A stretch of 64,000 nt of DNA. Origin: JANMAT01 sp031359995 (lineage in GTDB: Bacteria; Actinomycetota; Acidimicrobiia; Acidimicrobiales; Ilumatobacteraceae). The DNA is taken from positions 35,440-99,439 of the forward strand of contig JANMAT010000235.1 in the NCBI GenBank assembly GCA_031359995.1, given 5' to 3'. The translations under genes and the position numbers were made by a program. Under the pieces are notes generated by a model. It worked only from the letters and a program-made list of their open reading frames with translations. It did not search any database and was not told the origin of the DNA. Shown here piece after piece: positions 27,751 through 36,262 of the stretch (its first letter is position 1; each line of letters opens with the position of its first letter).

Positions 27751-29178
27751 ATGACGACCGAGTCCCTCGTCGACCAACCGGCGGTCGTGACCGCAGGCCA
27801 ACTGCGGGCCGGCACGATCTCGGCGAGAGAGGTGGTGCACGCCCACCTGGCCCGCATCGACGAGGTCGACGCAGCGGTGAACGCGGTGGTCACCCGGACC
27901 CCCGAACTGGCGCTGGACCGGGCCCGTGAGCTCGATGATCACCGGTCCCGCACCGGCACGACGGTCGGCTCGTTGCACGGCCTGCCGATCGTCCACAAGG
28001 ACCTGCTGCTCACCGCCGGGGTGCGCACGACGTTCGGCTCCCCGGGGTTCGCCGACTTCGTGCCCACGGTCGATGACCCCCTGGTCGTGCGCCTGCGCAA
28101 CGCCGGGTCGGTCATGGTCGGCAAGTCGAACACGCCCGAGCTCGGCGCCGGTTCGCACACCTTCAACCCGGTGTTCGGGTTGACCCGCAACCCGTGGGAC
28201 CCGACGCGCAGCTGTGGCGGCTCGAGCGGCGGCGCCGCGGTGGCCGTCGCCTGTGGCATGGCCGCGCTGGCCGACGGCTCCGATCTCGGCGGCTCGTTGC
28301 GCAACCCCCCGGGGTTCTGCGGCGTGGTCGGGCTGCGGCCGTCCATCGGTCGGGTGCCCGGCACCGGCCCGATGGCCACCCGGGCCCGCCTCGGGGTCGA
28401 GGGACCGATCGCCCGCACGGTCGCCGACGTGGCACTGCTGCTCGGCGCCATGGCGGGCCCGCACCCGGCGGCACCCACCGCGCTCGCCGATCCGGGCATC
28501 GACTTCCTGCCCCCGCTCGAACCGCTCGACGGCGCGGTGCGCGTCGCCTTCTCGATCGACCTCGGTGACCTCGCCGTCGACGCGCAGGTGCGGGCCGCGG
28601 TCGAGGGGCTCGTGCCGACCCTCGAGCACCTCGGCTGGTCGGTGCGCGACGGCCACCCCGACCTCGACGGTGCCGATCGGGCCTTCGAGGTCATCCGCTC
28701 GTGGTACTCGGCCAGCCGGCAGCGCGCCTTCACCGAGGCGCAGCGCGCCGCGGTCAAAGACGTCATCAAGGCCGAGCGGGCCAAGGGTGAGGCGCTGACG
28801 GCGATGGAGCTGTCCGCGGCGTTCGCCACCGAGACGCGATTGGTGCGCGCGGCCGTGCGGTTCTTCGCCGACGTCGACCTCTTCATCTGCCCGGTGACCC
28901 AGGTGCCGGCGTTCCCGGCCGACCAGGAGTGGGTCACCGAGATCGACGGTCGCACGATGTCGAGCTACATCGAATGGATGCGGGTCTGCTCGCGCATCAC
29001 GGTGCTCGGCGTGCCGGCCCTGTCGCTTCCGGTGGGCTTCACCCCCGACGGCCTGCCGATCGGTGTGCAGATCGTCGGCCCGCACGGCGCCGACCGCCGC
29101 GTGCTGCGCGCCGGCGCCATGGTGGAGGCGGCCCTCGGCCTGCCCCGCCGCCCACCGCTGGAGGCGTTGCGACGATGA
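27751..29178 (+). CDS. Amidase (amidase-signature family)
   Basis: 475-residue hydrolase of the Ser-cisSer-Lys type. Catalytic Lys is in LPIVHKDLLLTAG, the cis-Ser in SCGGSSGGAAVAVACGM, and the nucleophile Ser in DGSDLGGSLRNP. The end of the chain, LSLPVGFTPDGLPIGVQIVG, is characteristic. Length is typical. The next gene starts within its stop (ATGA). Not GatA: no gatB or gatC nearby and the substrate-binding segment differs from the glutaminase type. Substrate unknown. Confidence 0.92.
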   Translation: MTTESLVDQPAVVTAGQLRAGTISAREVVHAHLARIDEVDAAVNAVVTRTPELALDRARELDDHRSRTGTTVGSLHGLPIVHKDLLLTAGVRTTFGSPGFADFVPTVDDPLVVRLRNAGSVMVGKSNTPELGAGSHTFNPVFGLTRNPWDPTRSCGGSSGGAAVAVACGMAALADGSDLGGSLRNPPGFCGVVGLRPSIGRVPGTGPMATRARLGVEGPIARTVADVALLLGAMAGPHPAAPTALADPGIDFLPPLEPLDGAVRVAFSIDLGDLAVDAQVRAAVEGLVPTLEHLGWSVRDGHPDLDGADRAFEVIRSWYSASRQRAFTEAQRAAVKDVIKAERAKGEALTAMELSAAFATETRLVRAAVRFFADVDLFICPVTQVPAFPADQEWVTEIDGRTMSSYIEWMRVCSRITVLGVPALSLPVGFTPDGLPIGVQIVGPHGADRRVLRAGAMVEAALGLPRRPPLEALRR

Positions 29179-29891
29179 CGGCCGAACCGGCGCCGCCGGC
29201 CGGTACCGGCTGGCTGGCCCCGTCGGTCACCGTGGAACGCCTCTCGCTCGACGACGCCTCGTGGATCGACGTCGTGCGCGGGTTCCTGCCCGCGGCCGAC
29301 GCGCTGCACGACGAACTGGTCGGATCCCTCGCGTGGGAGCAGGGCGAGGTCTTCCGCTACGAGCGCAACCTCGACCTGCCCCGGTTGCAGACGCGCCAGA
29401 TGGGGCGACGCGTGCACACCGCGCTGGCCGAGGCCGGTACCTGGCTCGATCGTCACTACCGGGTGCGCTTCGACGACGGTGCCCTCGCCCGCTACCGCGA
29501 TGGCAACGACAGCGTCGGCTGGCACCGCGACCGTGAGATGCGCTGGCTCGACGAGACGCTCATCGGCATCGTCACCCTGGGCGCCCAACGGCCGTTCGTG
29601 CTGCGGCCCCTGGGCCCCAAGCGCTACGGCGACGATGACCGGCGCGACGTGATCGACGTGTCACCGGCCAGCGGCGACCTGCTCGTGCTCGGCGGTCGGT
29701 GCCAGGCGGCGTGGCTGCACGCCGTGCCCAAGATGGGCGCAGCCGTGGGTGATCGCATCTCGGTGCAGTACCGGTGGACGTCGAAGCGGGGACGGCCCGA
29801 CACGAACCCCGGCTTCTACGAGGCGCGTCGGTTCGGTCAGGGGCGCTCCGGCGGGGGCGGGCCGGGGACCCGGCCTGGGCCGCGGCGGTAA
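29175..29891 (+). CDS. AlkB-like 2OG/Fe(II) oxygenase
   Basis: 238 residues. The jelly-roll core has iron ligands His117 and Asp119 in DSVGWHRDREM and His182 in AAWLHAVPK, followed by the 2OG-binding Arg pair in DRISVQYRWT. The wording YRDGNDSVGWHRD and PFVLRPLG matches AlkB-type nucleic-acid demethylases rather than prolyl hydroxylases. The C-terminal 30 residues are Gly/Arg-rich and probably disordered. Coupled to the amidase gene by a 4-base overlap. Likely alkylation repair or RNA demethylation. Confidence 0.85.
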   Translation: MTAEPAPPAGTGWLAPSVTVERLSLDDASWIDVVRGFLPAADALHDELVGSLAWEQGEVFRYERNLDLPRLQTRQMGRRVHTALAEAGTWLDRHYRVRFDDGALARYRDGNDSVGWHRDREMRWLDETLIGIVTLGAQRPFVLRPLGPKRYGDDDRRDVIDVSPASGDLLVLGGRCQAAWLHAVPKMGAAVGDRISVQYRWTSKRGRPDTNPGFYEARRFGQGRSGGGGPGTRPGPRR

Positions 29892-29894
29892 CGT
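29889..29894 (+). promoter_or_regulatory. Leaderless -10 element of the purine nucleoside phosphorylase gene
   Basis: TAACGT; 7-base gap to the ATG at 29902. It overlaps the stop codon of the AlkB-like gene. Confidence 0.5.
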
Positions 29895-29901
29895 TCGGGC
29901 G

Positions 29902-30741
29902 ATGGACGACAACAACCCCTGGGTTCTAGCCGAGCGTGCCGCGGCCGATCTGGCTCGCGCCACCGGCGAGGACCGCCACGACGTGTACGTGGTGCTCGGT
30001 TCGGGCTGGGCCCACGTGGCGTCGCTGTTGCCCGAGGGTGTCGAAGTGCCCATGGTCGAGCTGCCCGGGTTCCCGGCGCCGTCGGCCGCGGGGCACGGGG
30101 GAACGCTGCGCTCGCTCGCTCTCAACGGGCGCCGGGTGCTGCTGGCACTGGGGCGCGTCCATCTGTACGAAGGGCACGCGCCGGCCACGGTCGCCCACGG
30201 GATCCGCACCGCCCACGCCGCCGGGTGCCGCGTGGCGGTGCTCACCAACGCCGCGGGCACGCTCGTGCGGGAGTGGCCGCTCGGGCGGCCGGTCGTGATC
30301 AGCGACCACCTCAACCTCACCGGGGTGTCGCCGCTGACCGGTCCCAACCCGCCGGCGCCCCTGCCCGGCCGATTTGCCGACATGACGAGCGCCTACACGC
30401 CGCGACTGCGGGCACTGGTGCACGAGGTCGAGCCCGGCCTGCCCGAGGGGGTGTACGTCGGTTTCCACGGTCCCGAGTTCGAGACACCGGCCGAGATCCG
30501 CGCCGCCAAGGTTTGCGGTGGCGACCTCGCCGGCATGTCGACGGTGCTGGAGACGATCGCCGCCAGCCATCTCGGGATGGAGGTGCTGGGGCTGTCGTTG
30601 GCCACGAACCTGGCCGCCGGCATGGGACCCGAGCGGCTCGACGGTGACCATGTCCTGGCGGTGGCTCGGCAGCACGCGCCGTACGTGGGTGAGTTGCTGC
30701 GGCGCATCCTGGAGCGGATCACCGTCGACCTCACGGATTGA
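29902..30741 (+). CDS. Purine nucleoside phosphorylase (trimeric type)
   Basis: 279 residues. Phosphate and nucleoside sites are recognisable: YVVLGSGWAHVAS, VHLYEGHAP, VLTNAAGTL, ISDHLNLTGVSPLTGPN, GPEFETPAEIRA (base-contacting Glu) and GMSTVLETIAASH, with the Asn in SLATNLAAGM that marks guanosine/inosine phosphorylases rather than methylthioadenosine phosphorylase. It splits purine nucleosides to base and ribose-1-phosphate in salvage. Adjacent to, but not overlapping, the AlkB-like gene. Confidence 0.92.
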   Translation: MDDNNPWVLAERAAADLARATGEDRHDVYVVLGSGWAHVASLLPEGVEVPMVELPGFPAPSAAGHGGTLRSLALNGRRVLLALGRVHLYEGHAPATVAHGIRTAHAAGCRVAVLTNAAGTLVREWPLGRPVVISDHLNLTGVSPLTGPNPPAPLPGRFADMTSAYTPRLRALVHEVEPGLPEGVYVGFHGPEFETPAEIRAAKVCGGDLAGMSTVLETIAASHLGMEVLGLSLATNLAAGMGPERLDGDHVLAVARQHAPYVGELLRRILERITVDLTD

Positions 30742-30858
30742 CACATCGCGTTGGGGTGGCGGCGCCGTGGCGGAAATCACTCCGGCATCTTCGGCGCAAC
30801 ATGTATCAGAATCGTAACCATCGGGCTCTTGTCTTGCGAGGGGTCGGAGGAGGCGTCG

Positions 30859-31368
30859 ATGGCGGGTGCGATGGGTGAGATGACGACGAACTGCCCGGAG
30901 GGCTACCGCCACATGCGGTACCGGATCCGCTGGGAGGGGCGCTACGTCGCCGCGGTCAACCACGTCAGCGGCCTGCTGCGCAGCCTGCCCGGCGGCCGCC
31001 GGTCCTCGGGCGACATCGTCCCCGCGCCGGAGAGCACCACCGCGCCCCACTGGCTTCCGGTCGTGCTCGAACGCGGTGTCACGCGCGACGCCGAGTTCGC
31101 GGCCTGGGCCTCCAGCCTGGCCGGCGCGCCGCAGGGGCAGTCCGTCCACCCCGCCGCCGACCAGGACCGACGGGAGCTCACCATCGAGCTCTGCAACGAG
31201 GCGGGCCAGCTCGTGGTGTCCTACGTGGTCCACCGGGCCTGGGTCGAGGGTTTCGAGAGCCTGCCCATCGACGAGCACGGTGAGGTGTCGCTCATCGAGC
31301 GGCTCGTGGTCGCCCACGAGGGTTGGGAGCGCGACATCGACCGTGTCGAGCCGGCCGCCGTCGGCTGA
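30859..31368 (+). CDS. Phage-tail-tube (gp19/PF06841-like) protein, orphan
   Basis: 169 residues from the ATG preceded by GGAGGAGG. It matches the T4 gp19-like tube family: YRIRWEGRYVAAVNHVSGL, then a variable loop, PVVLERGVTRDAEFAAWAS (the near-universal LKRGVT-D-FW-W motif), and ELTIELCNEAGQLVVSYVVH with ERLVVAHEGWERD at the end. Such proteins form tubes of phage tails, type VI secretion systems and extracellular contractile injection systems. No sheath, baseplate, spike or AAA gene is in the window, so it stands alone between a nucleoside phosphorylase and a thioesterase. In-frame codons extend upstream to 30751, but without a ribosome-binding site. Family call from pattern only. Confidence 0.7.
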   Translation: MAGAMGEMTTNCPEGYRHMRYRIRWEGRYVAAVNHVSGLLRSLPGGRRSSGDIVPAPESTTAPHWLPVVLERGVTRDAEFAAWASSLAGAPQGQSVHPAADQDRRELTIELCNEAGQLVVSYVVHRAWVEGFESLPIDEHGEVSLIERLVVAHEGWERDIDRVEPAAVG

Positions 31369-31394
31369 GCCCGACTGGCGCGGCGGGCGGGATC

Positions 31395-31400
31395 TACGCT
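31395..31400 (+). promoter_or_regulatory. Leaderless -10 element of the thioesterase gene
   Basis: TACGCT; 7-base gap to the ATG at 31408; no Shine-Dalgarno. Confidence 0.55.
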
Positions 31401-31407
31401 GCGGCCC

Positions 31408-31773
31408 ATGAGAGCGTCCTTGCAACCCGGGCTGAGCAGTGAAACGAACGTGGTCGTGACCAAGGAGATGTCGCCGCCGCACCTGCCGACGGTCGTGCTG
31501 TCGACGCCCGACATGATCCGCCAGATCGAAGGGGCATGCCTTCAGCTCGCCCAGCAGCACCTCGACGACGGCGAGCTCACCGTCGGCACCCACGTCTGCG
31601 TCAGCCACACGGGCGCGGCGTTCGAGGGCGAGACCGTCACGGTGAAGGTGAGCGTGCAGGAGATCAACGGTCGTCGCGTCACGTTCGCCGAAGAGGTGCT
31701 GTCGCCGCGCGGTGCCATCTCCACCGGCACGCACGAGCGCGCCGTCGTGCGCCAGGACCGCTACAAGAGCTGA
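31408..31773 (+). CDS. FlK-like hotdog thioesterase
   Basis: 121-residue single hotdog domain. VVLSTPDMIRQIEGACLQLA holds the helix with the catalytic-type Glu, DDGELTVGTHVCVSHTGA the conserved TVGTHV strand, and GAISTGTHERAVV the C-terminal strand with His. This is the layout of fluoroacetyl-CoA thioesterase FlK and related acyl-CoA thioesterases. Fluoroacetate specificity cannot be claimed. The 3' end overlaps the convergent LLM gene by 13 bases. Confidence 0.8.
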   Translation: MRASLQPGLSSETNVVVTKEMSPPHLPTVVLSTPDMIRQIEGACLQLAQQHLDDGELTVGTHVCVSHTGAAFEGETVTVKVSVQEINGRRVTFAEEVLSPRGAISTGTHERAVVRQDRYKS

Positions 31774-32639
31774 TCCAGCGCGGCCTTGGCGGCGATGACC
31801 GCCTCGGCCTGGCCGGCCACGTCGAGCCCCCGAGGCGGCCCGACGCTGAAGTGGGTGAAGCCGAGCGCGAGCGCCTGCTCGACCGCCCGCTCCCACCCGG
31901 GCATCAGGTAGGTGCGGCCCCACACCGGCAGCGTGGCGGGGTCGCGCCCGGCGTCGTCGCACAGCTGCCGCAGGCGCGTGACCGCGGTGGCGACGTCGAT
32001 CGGGTCGAGGCCCGGGATGATGAGCGGCATCCAGCCGTCGGCCTGGGCGACCACGCGCTTCAACGACGCGTCGGTACCGTTCGTGCCCATCCACACCGGG
32101 AACGCGGTGCCGGGGCACGGCGTGATCCCCACGCTGTCCATGTCGTGGAAGTCGCCGTGGAACGTGACCAGCGGCTCGCTCCACAGCTTCTTCATCACCG
32201 TGATCTGCTCGGCCAGCCGACGGGTGCGGGTGACGAAGTCCGTACCGAGCGCGGCGTACTCGACGTTGTTCCAGCCGACGCCGACGGACACGTGCATGCG
32301 CCCGCCGCTGAGCAGCTGGATGGTGGCGATCTGCTTGGCCGCGGCGGCGGTCTGCCGCTGGGGCAGCACGAGCACGCTGGTGACGAACTCGAGCACGCTG
32401 GTGGCCGCGGCCAGATGGCTGAAGAGCACGAGGATCTCGTGGAAGGTGTGCTCGTTCGTGTACGGCGCGCTGGGGAAGCTGCCGACCGGCGACGGGAACG
32501 ACGACGCCGGTGCGCCGAGCATGTGGTCGTAGGCCATGAGGTGCCCGTACCCGGCGGCTTCGATGTCGGTCGCGAAGCGACGTATGGCCACCGGATCGGT
32601 GCCGCTGTCGGCTTGCGAGAAGACCGCACCAACCTTCAT
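31761..32639 (-). CDS. LLM class F420-dependent oxidoreductase
   Basis: 292-residue luciferase-like TIM barrel. It starts MKVGAVFSQADSGTDP; family features are GYGHLMAYDHMLG, PQRQTAAAAKQIATIQLLSG, VSVGVGWNNVEYAALG and FPVWMGTNGTDASLKR. The GVGWNxxEY pattern is typical of actinobacterial F420-dependent members (TIGR03619-type). GGGGGGAATC lies upstream of the ATG. Divergent from the flavin monooxygenase across 76 bases containing the palindrome ATGATCAT. Substrate unknown. Confidence 0.88.
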   Translation of the reverse strand: MKVGAVFSQADSGTDPVAIRRFATDIEAAGYGHLMAYDHMLGAPASSFPSPVGSFPSAPYTNEHTFHEILVLFSHLAAATSVLEFVTSVLVLPQRQTAAAAKQIATIQLLSGGRMHVSVGVGWNNVEYAALGTDFVTRTRRLAEQITVMKKLWSEPLVTFHGDFHDMDSVGITPCPGTAFPVWMGTNGTDASLKRVVAQADGWMPLIIPGLDPIDVATAVTRLRQLCDDAGRDPATLPVWGRTYLMPGWERAVEQALALGFTHFSVGPPRGLDVAGQAEAVIAAKAALDQLL

Positions 32640-32715
32640 GATTCCCCCCGGTGTTCGGCGATCGTTCGACAACGAATGATCATCATGGCACGAACGCCTG
32701 AAGGGGTTGATCGGC

Positions 32716-33948
32716 GTGCGGGTGATCATCGCAGGCGCGGGGATCGGCGGGCTCGTAGCGGCGCTGGCGCTGCACGAGCAGGGCGTCGAGGTGCAGGTGT
32801 ACGAGGCGGTGCCCGAGCTGGCACCGCTGGGCGTCGGCATCAACCTGCTGCCCCACGCCGGCGCCGTGCTGCAGGGCCTCGGCGCCCTCGACGAGATCCG
32901 CGCCCTCGGTGTGGAGACGGCCGAGCTGTGTTTCTTCAACCGCCACGGGCAGCTCATCTGGCGCGAGCCGCGCGGCCTGGCCGCGGGCTATCCGGTGCCG
33001 CAGGTGTCGGTGCACCGGGGCCGGCTGCAGCTCGCGCTGTTCGACATCGTTCGTCGTCGCCTGGGCGACGACGCGGTGCGCACCGGCCATCGACTCCAGT
33101 CGCTCGACACCGGCGGCGCCACCGGCCTGCCGTCGGTCGAACTGGTCGACCGCGACGGCGACCGCGTGGTGCGCGACTCGGCCGATCTCGTGGTGGGCGC
33201 CGACGGCATCCACTCGCGCGTCCGGGCCACCTTCTACCCCGACGAGGGTCTGCCCCAGTGGAGCGGCAACGTGCTGTGGCGCGCCGTCAGCCGCCACCAG
33301 GCGTTCCTGACCGGCCGCTCGATGTTCATGGCCGGGCACCGCCCCCACAAGTTCGTCGCCTACCCCATCACCGACGCCGACGCCGACGGCATGTGCACGG
33401 TGAACTGGATCGCCGAGCTCGACCGGCGGGCCGTCGGCCTGGCCGACCGCGAGGACTGGAACCGCAAGGGCGATCCGGCCGAGTTCGCGCCGCGCTTCGC
33501 CGACTGGGCCTTCGACTGGCTCGACATCCCCGCCCTCATCGACGAGGCCGAGGTGGTGTTCGAGTTCCCGATGGTCGACCGCGATCCACTGCCGCGCTGG
33601 ACGTTCGACCGCGTCACGCTGCTGGGCGACGCCGCCCACCCGATGTACCCCATCGGCTCGAACGGTGCGTCGCAGGCGATCCTTGACGCCCGGTCACTGG
33701 CCGACGCGCTGGCCGTCGAGTCGTCGGTGCCCGCGGCCCTCGCCGCCTACGAGGCCGGGCGGCGCCCGAAGACGGCCGGCATCGTGCTGGCCAACCGCCA
33801 GCACGGCCCCGAGCGCGTGATGGACATGGCCGAGGAGCGCTCGCCCGGCGGCTTCGCCTCGGTCGCCGACGTGTTCGCCCCCGGCGAGCTCGAGGACATC
33901 TCGGCCCAGTACAAGCAGGTCGCCGGCTTCCAGATCCCCAAGCGCTGA
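32716..33948 (+). CDS. FAD-dependent monooxygenase (salicylate/3-hydroxybenzoate hydroxylase-like)
   Basis: 410 residues, class A flavoprotein hydroxylase. VIIAGAGIGGLVAALAL is the Rossmann FAD motif (GxGxxG), VVGADGIHSRVRA the DG motif, and VTLLGDAAHPMYPIGSNGA the GD motif. I use the GTG at 32716 because AAGGGG then has proper spacing; a TTG nine bases upstream is too close to it. LGVGINLLPHA resembles aromatic-acid hydroxylases. It could hydroxylate an aromatic carboxylic acid. The gene after it starts 8 bases beyond the stop. Confidence 0.9.
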   Translation: MRVIIAGAGIGGLVAALALHEQGVEVQVYEAVPELAPLGVGINLLPHAGAVLQGLGALDEIRALGVETAELCFFNRHGQLIWREPRGLAAGYPVPQVSVHRGRLQLALFDIVRRRLGDDAVRTGHRLQSLDTGGATGLPSVELVDRDGDRVVRDSADLVVGADGIHSRVRATFYPDEGLPQWSGNVLWRAVSRHQAFLTGRSMFMAGHRPHKFVAYPITDADADGMCTVNWIAELDRRAVGLADREDWNRKGDPAEFAPRFADWAFDWLDIPALIDEAEVVFEFPMVDRDPLPRWTFDRVTLLGDAAHPMYPIGSNGASQAILDARSLADALAVESSVPAALAAYEAGRRPKTAGIVLANRQHGPERVMDMAEERSPGGFASVADVFAPGELEDISAQYKQVAGFQIPKR

Positions 33949-33955
33949 GCGCGGC

Positions 33956-34378
33956 GTGGCCCCCGCCCCGCCCTCCCAGTGGCCCATCCGTCAACGTGAG
34001 TTCCGCGAGGCGGTCGAGCGGGGCGCGGGCGGGCTGCCGGCCACGCCTGTGCACTGGCGCGGCGTGGGCGCGGTGGTTCATAGGCCCTCGTTCCTGCGGG
34101 GCATCGACACCGTGCTGTGGGCCGCGCTGCGGCTCGCCCGCCGCCGCCAGCTCAACGCCCAGCCGTTCGTCGCCTTGTGGCCGATCGACGCGCCACCGGG
34201 AGCGGCGGCGGTGCTCATCTTCGACGTGGCCGAGATGCCGGCCGAGCCCGAGGGTGACGGCGTTGCCGTCGGCGAGCTCGCCATGAACGGCGCGCTGTGC
34301 CTCGTGTTGGCCGACGGCACCCGCGTGTGGCCGACCTACAACCCGCGGGTCCCGGCCATGTACCCGGAGCGACGGTAG
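33956..34378 (+). CDS. Uncharacterised protein, paralogue A of the NGALCLVL family
   Basis: 140 residues from a GTG, with no clear ribosome-binding site; translation probably continues from the monooxygenase gene. N-terminal half is helical and basic. The C-terminal half holds VALWPIDAPPG, LIFDVAEMPAEPEGDG, MNGALCLVLADGTRVWPTYN and ends NPRVPAMYPERR. The same motifs recur in the gene at 36263. No signal peptide or membrane segment. I do not recognise a named domain; the beta-rich C-terminus with invariant Trp-Pro and a Cys is the conserved core. Confidence 0.75.
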   Translation: MAPAPPSQWPIRQREFREAVERGAGGLPATPVHWRGVGAVVHRPSFLRGIDTVLWAALRLARRRQLNAQPFVALWPIDAPPGAAAVLIFDVAEMPAEPEGDGVAVGELAMNGALCLVLADGTRVWPTYNPRVPAMYPERR

Positions 34379-34438
34379 GGAATATTCGAAGCAGACTCTT
34401 GTGTTAATCGAGGCATCATCGAACACGGGAGGTCGGAC

Positions 34439-35155
34439 ATGGGAATCGAACCGGTTGCGGTCATCACGGGGGCGTCGCAGGGGCTGGGGCTGGCGCTGGC
34501 CGACGCGCTGGCCGAGCGTCACTGGCGCCTGATCATCGACGGGCGCGACGACGCCCGCCTGCAGGCGGCGGCCGCGCACCTGCGCAGCCGCGGCGCCTCC
34601 GAGGTCGTCGCCATCGCCGGCGATGTGAGCGACCCCGGCCATCGCGACGCACTGGCATCGGTGGCGCGGGCGGCCGGCACGTGCCTCGATGTGGTCGTCA
34701 ACAACGCGTCCACACTGGGAGCCACGCCGCTGCCGTCGCTGCGCACCTACCCGCTCCACGAGCTGGCCCGCGTGTTCGTGGTCAACGCACTCGCACCCGT
34801 GGCCCTGCTCCAGCAGCTGCTACCGCTCGTCCGCAAGCGCGCCGCGGTCGTCAACATCACCTCCGATGCCGCCGTGGAGGGCTACGAGGGCTGGGGCGGT
34901 TACGGCGCCAGCAAGGCCGCCCTCGAGCAGCTGTCGCGGGTGCTGGCCGCCGAGGAGCCCGACCTGCGCGTCTACTGGGTCGACCCGGGTGACCTGCGCA
35001 CGCAGATGCACCAGGACGCCTTCCCCGGCGAGGACATCAGCGACCGCCCGCCGCCGTCGGTCGCGGTGCCCGGGTTGCTCGCCCTCATCGACGGCATGCG
35101 GCCCTCGGGCCGCTACCGGGCCCAGCACGTGCTCGACGACGCGGTGGTGGCGTGA
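34439..35155 (+). CDS. SDR family NAD(P)-dependent oxidoreductase
   Basis: 238 residues: TGASQGLG cofactor motif, VNNAST, catalytic Ser in NITSDAAVEG, YGASKAAL (YxxxK). GGGAGG upstream of the ATG and a relatively AT-rich 60-base leader (GGAATATTCG onward) suggest a promoter here. The stop overlaps the start of the QueA-like gene (TGATG), so the two are co-translated. C-terminal SGRYRAQHVLDD. Substrate unknown. Confidence 0.88.
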   Translation: MGIEPVAVITGASQGLGLALADALAERHWRLIIDGRDDARLQAAAAHLRSRGASEVVAIAGDVSDPGHRDALASVARAAGTCLDVVVNNASTLGATPLPSLRTYPLHELARVFVVNALAPVALLQQLLPLVRKRAAVVNITSDAAVEGYEGWGGYGASKAALEQLSRVLAAEEPDLRVYWVDPGDLRTQMHQDAFPGEDISDRPPPSVAVPGLLALIDGMRPSGRYRAQHVLDDAVVA

Positions 35156-36225
35156 TGGTCGCGCTCACCGGACCCATCGTCGACCGTCGTCTGCCGACGC
35201 TGCTCACCTTCGACCTGCCGCCCGAGTTGGAGGCGACCGCACCGGCCGAGGCGCGCGGCATGACCCGCGATGCCGTCCGCATGATGGTGGCCACCCGCCG
35301 CGATCAGCGCCTGGTGCATTCGCACTTCGGCGACCTGCCGCGCTTCCTGGAGCCGGATGACCTGGTGGTCATCAACACCTCGGGCACGCTGCCCGCCGCG
35401 CTGCACGGCGCCCTGGACGACGGCACCGCCGTCGACGTGCACCTGTCCACCGAGCTGCCCGCCGGGCTGTGGACGCTCGAGTTGCGCCGTGACGGTCGCC
35501 CGTTCTTCGACGGTGTGGCCGGCACCAGCGTGACCCTGCCCGAGGGCGCTCGGGTCGAGCTGCTCGCCGCCCAGGCCCGCCACGAGCGCGGCGTGCGCTT
35601 GTGGATCGCTCATCTGGCGTTGCCCCGGCCGCTGGCCGGCTACCTCACTGCCCACGGCCGGCCCATCCGCTACGACTACGTGCGCCAACCGTGGCCGATG
35701 GCCAGCTACCAGAACGTGTACGCCACCGAGCCGGGCAGCGCCGAGATGCCGAGCGCCGGCCGCCCGTTCACCCCCGAGATCATCATGCGGTTGGTGGCGC
35801 GCGGCATCGGCGTCACGCCGCTCGTGCTGCACACGGGGGTGGCGTCGCTGGATGCGTCGGAACCGCCCTACGCCGAGCGCTACCGAGTACCCGAGGCCAC
35901 GGCGCGCCGGGTGAACGACGCCCACGCCAACGGCGGGCGGGTGATCGCGGTCGGCACCACCGCCGTGCGGGCGTTGGAGACGGTGGCCGACCATCGCGGC
36001 GTCGTCCACGCCGGCCAAGGATGGACCGAACTGGTGATCACGCCCGAGCGGGGCGTGTATGCGGTGGACGGCATGCTCACCGGTTGGCACGAGCCCGAGG
36101 CGTCGCACCTGGCCATGCTGGACGCCGTCGCCGGACGCGAGCTGGTGGCCGCCTCGTACGCCGCCGCCCTCGACGAGCGCTACCTGTGGCACGAGTTCGG
36201 CGACGTGCACCTCGTGCTCCCGTAG
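35155..36225 (+). CDS. QueA-like S-adenosylmethionine:tRNA ribosyltransferase-isomerase family protein
   Basis: 356 residues, the usual QueA length. Recognisable blocks: LLTFDLPPELEATAPAE, DDLVVINTSGTLPAAL (compare LVFNNTRVIPARL), DYVRQPWPMASYQNVYAT, EMPSAGRPFTPEIIMRLVAR, GVASLDASEPPYAERYRVP and VIAVGTTAVRALETVA. The ATG overlaps the SDR stop; a GTG three bases earlier is possible. No other queuosine gene (tgt, queG, queC-F) is in the window, and queuosine synthesis is rare in actinobacteria, so this family member may act on something else. Confidence 0.8.
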   Translation: MVALTGPIVDRRLPTLLTFDLPPELEATAPAEARGMTRDAVRMMVATRRDQRLVHSHFGDLPRFLEPDDLVVINTSGTLPAALHGALDDGTAVDVHLSTELPAGLWTLELRRDGRPFFDGVAGTSVTLPEGARVELLAAQARHERGVRLWIAHLALPRPLAGYLTAHGRPIRYDYVRQPWPMASYQNVYATEPGSAEMPSAGRPFTPEIIMRLVARGIGVTPLVLHTGVASLDASEPPYAERYRVPEATARRVNDAHANGGRVIAVGTTAVRALETVADHRGVVHAGQGWTELVITPERGVYAVDGMLTGWHEPEASHLAMLDAVAGRELVAASYAAALDERYLWHEFGDVHLVLP

Positions 36226-36248
36226 GGGCTCGCGCCGCGCCGAGTCCC

Positions 36249-36254
36249 TACGAT
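36249..36254 (+). promoter_or_regulatory. Leaderless -10 element of paralogue B
   Basis: TACGAT; 8-base gap to the ATG at 36263. Confidence 0.5.
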
Positions 36255-36262
36255 GGGCGGCG

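Noticed and set aside
30738..30743. TTGACA as a -35 element upstream of the tail-tube-like gene.
   Set aside because: No acceptable -10 hexamer lies 16-18 bases downstream, and it overlaps the end of the nucleoside phosphorylase gene.
30859..31368. Prophage or contractile injection system locus.
   Set aside because: Only one tail-like gene is present; no integrase, portal, capsid, sheath, baseplate or att-like repeats were seen around it.
35155..36225. Queuosine biosynthesis operon.
   Set aside because: Only the QueA-like gene is present; none of the neighbouring genes belongs to that pathway.
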